From Verrucomicrobiales bacterium (GTDB lineage Bacteria; Verrucomicrobiota; Verrucomicrobiia; Verrucomicrobiales; DEV007): a stretch of DNA of 33,443 nucleotides. The translations under genes were made by a program, and so were the position numbers. Shown here one piece after another: positions 32,920 through 33,443 of the stretch (position 1 is its first letter; every line of letters starts with the position of its first letter). Location: contig JAHEDC010000006.1 of the NCBI GenBank assembly GCA_024641425.1, positions 1,578 to 35,020 on the forward strand, in the 5' to 3' direction. Below the pieces are notes generated by a model that did not search any database, was not told where the DNA came from, and worked only from the letters and a program-made list of their open reading frames with translations.

Positions 32920-33443
32920 ATGATTCGCACGCTTCCATCACTTCTCGCCTTCGGCCTCGTCTTGGGCCATTCCCACGCGGCTTCGGTCCTTCATTATCGG
33001 GTCAATGACACGGATGCGGCAAGCGTTGCCGGCGGCAGTGTCCCGGGTATCGATGGCAGCGCGAACGGAACGGTCGCTTTCGGGGCGGTGACGCTGAGTT
33101 CCAATGTGCCGACGGTGGGTGTTCCCGCCGGAGCCGGCAACCGCTCGCTGGTCTTCAATGGTGCGGCCGGGGTGAATCTACCGGGAACACAGCAGCTCCT
33201 GAACACGACGATCGCCGCGAACGGCGGATTCACCTACGAGGCGTGGTTCAACTATGGTGGAGCCGGAACCGTCAACTCGATCATCGACTACGCGGGAACG
33301 GAGAAACTTGTCCGCGAGGCCGCCGGCGCCGACGCAGGATACCGCAATAACAGTGCGGCTCCGCTTTACGCCCTGGGTGCGGCACCCGTCGGCGGATGGC
33401 ATTACGCGGCCATCGTCTTCACGGCGACGGGCCCGGTGGCGGG
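32920..33443 (+). CDS. Secreted LamG-like protein, partial (runs off the right edge)
   Basis: A 174-codon frame from ATG 32920 stays open to the edge, so the C-terminus is missing. It has a signal peptide (MIRTLPSLLAFGLVLGHSHA, cleavage near residue 20). A concanavalin-like lectin/glucanase (LamG) pattern follows: VLHYRVNDTDAASVAGG, NRSLVFNGAAGVNLPG, GGFTYEAWFNYGG, and GWHYAAIVFTATGP. Such domains bind sugars or matrix components and in Verrucomicrobiota often sit in large surface proteins with PEP-CTERM tails; the tail is not in the window. It is divergent from the CRTAC1-like gene, across a 174-base gap holding the candidate promoter. Confidence 0.8.
   Translation, partial: MIRTLPSLLAFGLVLGHSHAASVLHYRVNDTDAASVAGGSVPGIDGSANGTVAFGAVTLSSNVPTVGVPAGAGNRSLVFNGAAGVNLPGTQQLLNTTIAANGGFTYEAWFNYGGAGTVNSIIDYAGTEKLVREAAGADAGYRNNSAAPLYALGAAPVGGWHYAAIVFTATGPVA

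Overview
The window is GC-rich (well over 60 percent by eye) chromosomal DNA that most resembles a member of Verrucomicrobiota, with a planctomycete as the alternative. The clues are family types concentrated in that superphylum: a DUF1501 protein beside a Planctomycete-type cytochrome c protein, two DUF1080 proteins, DUF5060 and sulfatase genes under a XylR-like regulator, a CRTAC1/ASPIC-UnbV protein, a DUF4126 protein, imelysin and RNase HIII. Most genes have no clear Shine-Dalgarno sequence. No rRNA, tRNA, CRISPR array, prophage or plasmid functions were seen.

Left end (1-1.9 kb): a partial gene of unknown function runs off the left edge. It is followed by a small HUH/Y1 transposase of the REP-associated (RAYT) type, with a 700-base noncoding island of REP-like repeats: three copies of a ~105-base nested-palindrome unit plus hairpins of another kind. 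From 1.9 to 4.6 kb are a DUF4126 membrane protein and an APC amino-acid permease. A short AT-rich divergent promoter separates them from a lipoprotein gene at 4.7 kb.

Glycan locus (6.1-12.2 kb): a sulfatase and a 1040-residue secreted DUF5060/TIM-barrel protein lie on the minus strand. They are divergent from a XylR-like regulator (periplasmic-binding-like sensor plus AraC helix-turn-helix) across a 107-base gap holding two inverted repeats. This looks like a polysaccharide-use unit. A cytochrome c protein with an SHD1-like C-terminus follows.

Housekeeping and mixed block (13-25 kb): mutY overlaps a DUF3616 gene by ATGA and is divergent from rnhC, which is followed by an HU gene. Next come a DUF1080 protein, a periplasmic-binding/PAS sensor with no output domain, an imelysin, a uracil-DNA glycosylase overlapping a DUF1080-like lipoprotein, two small secreted unknowns and an SLC13-type transporter with TrkA-C domains.

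Right end (24.9-33.4 kb): a minus-strand run reads CRTAC1-like lipoprotein, Planctomycete-type cytochrome c protein, DUF1501 protein, bile-acid:sodium symporter-like protein. The first gene is the most striking item in the window. Its reading frame is cut by one in-frame TGA at 30883-30885 but continues in the same frame through an ASPIC/UnbV region into a thioredoxin-like domain. Just after the TGA is a perfect 7-bp hairpin with a GGUCG loop, placed like a bacterial SECIS element, so the gene is a candidate selenoprotein. A fresh nonsense mutation or two separate genes remain possible. A secreted LamG-like gene runs off the right edge.
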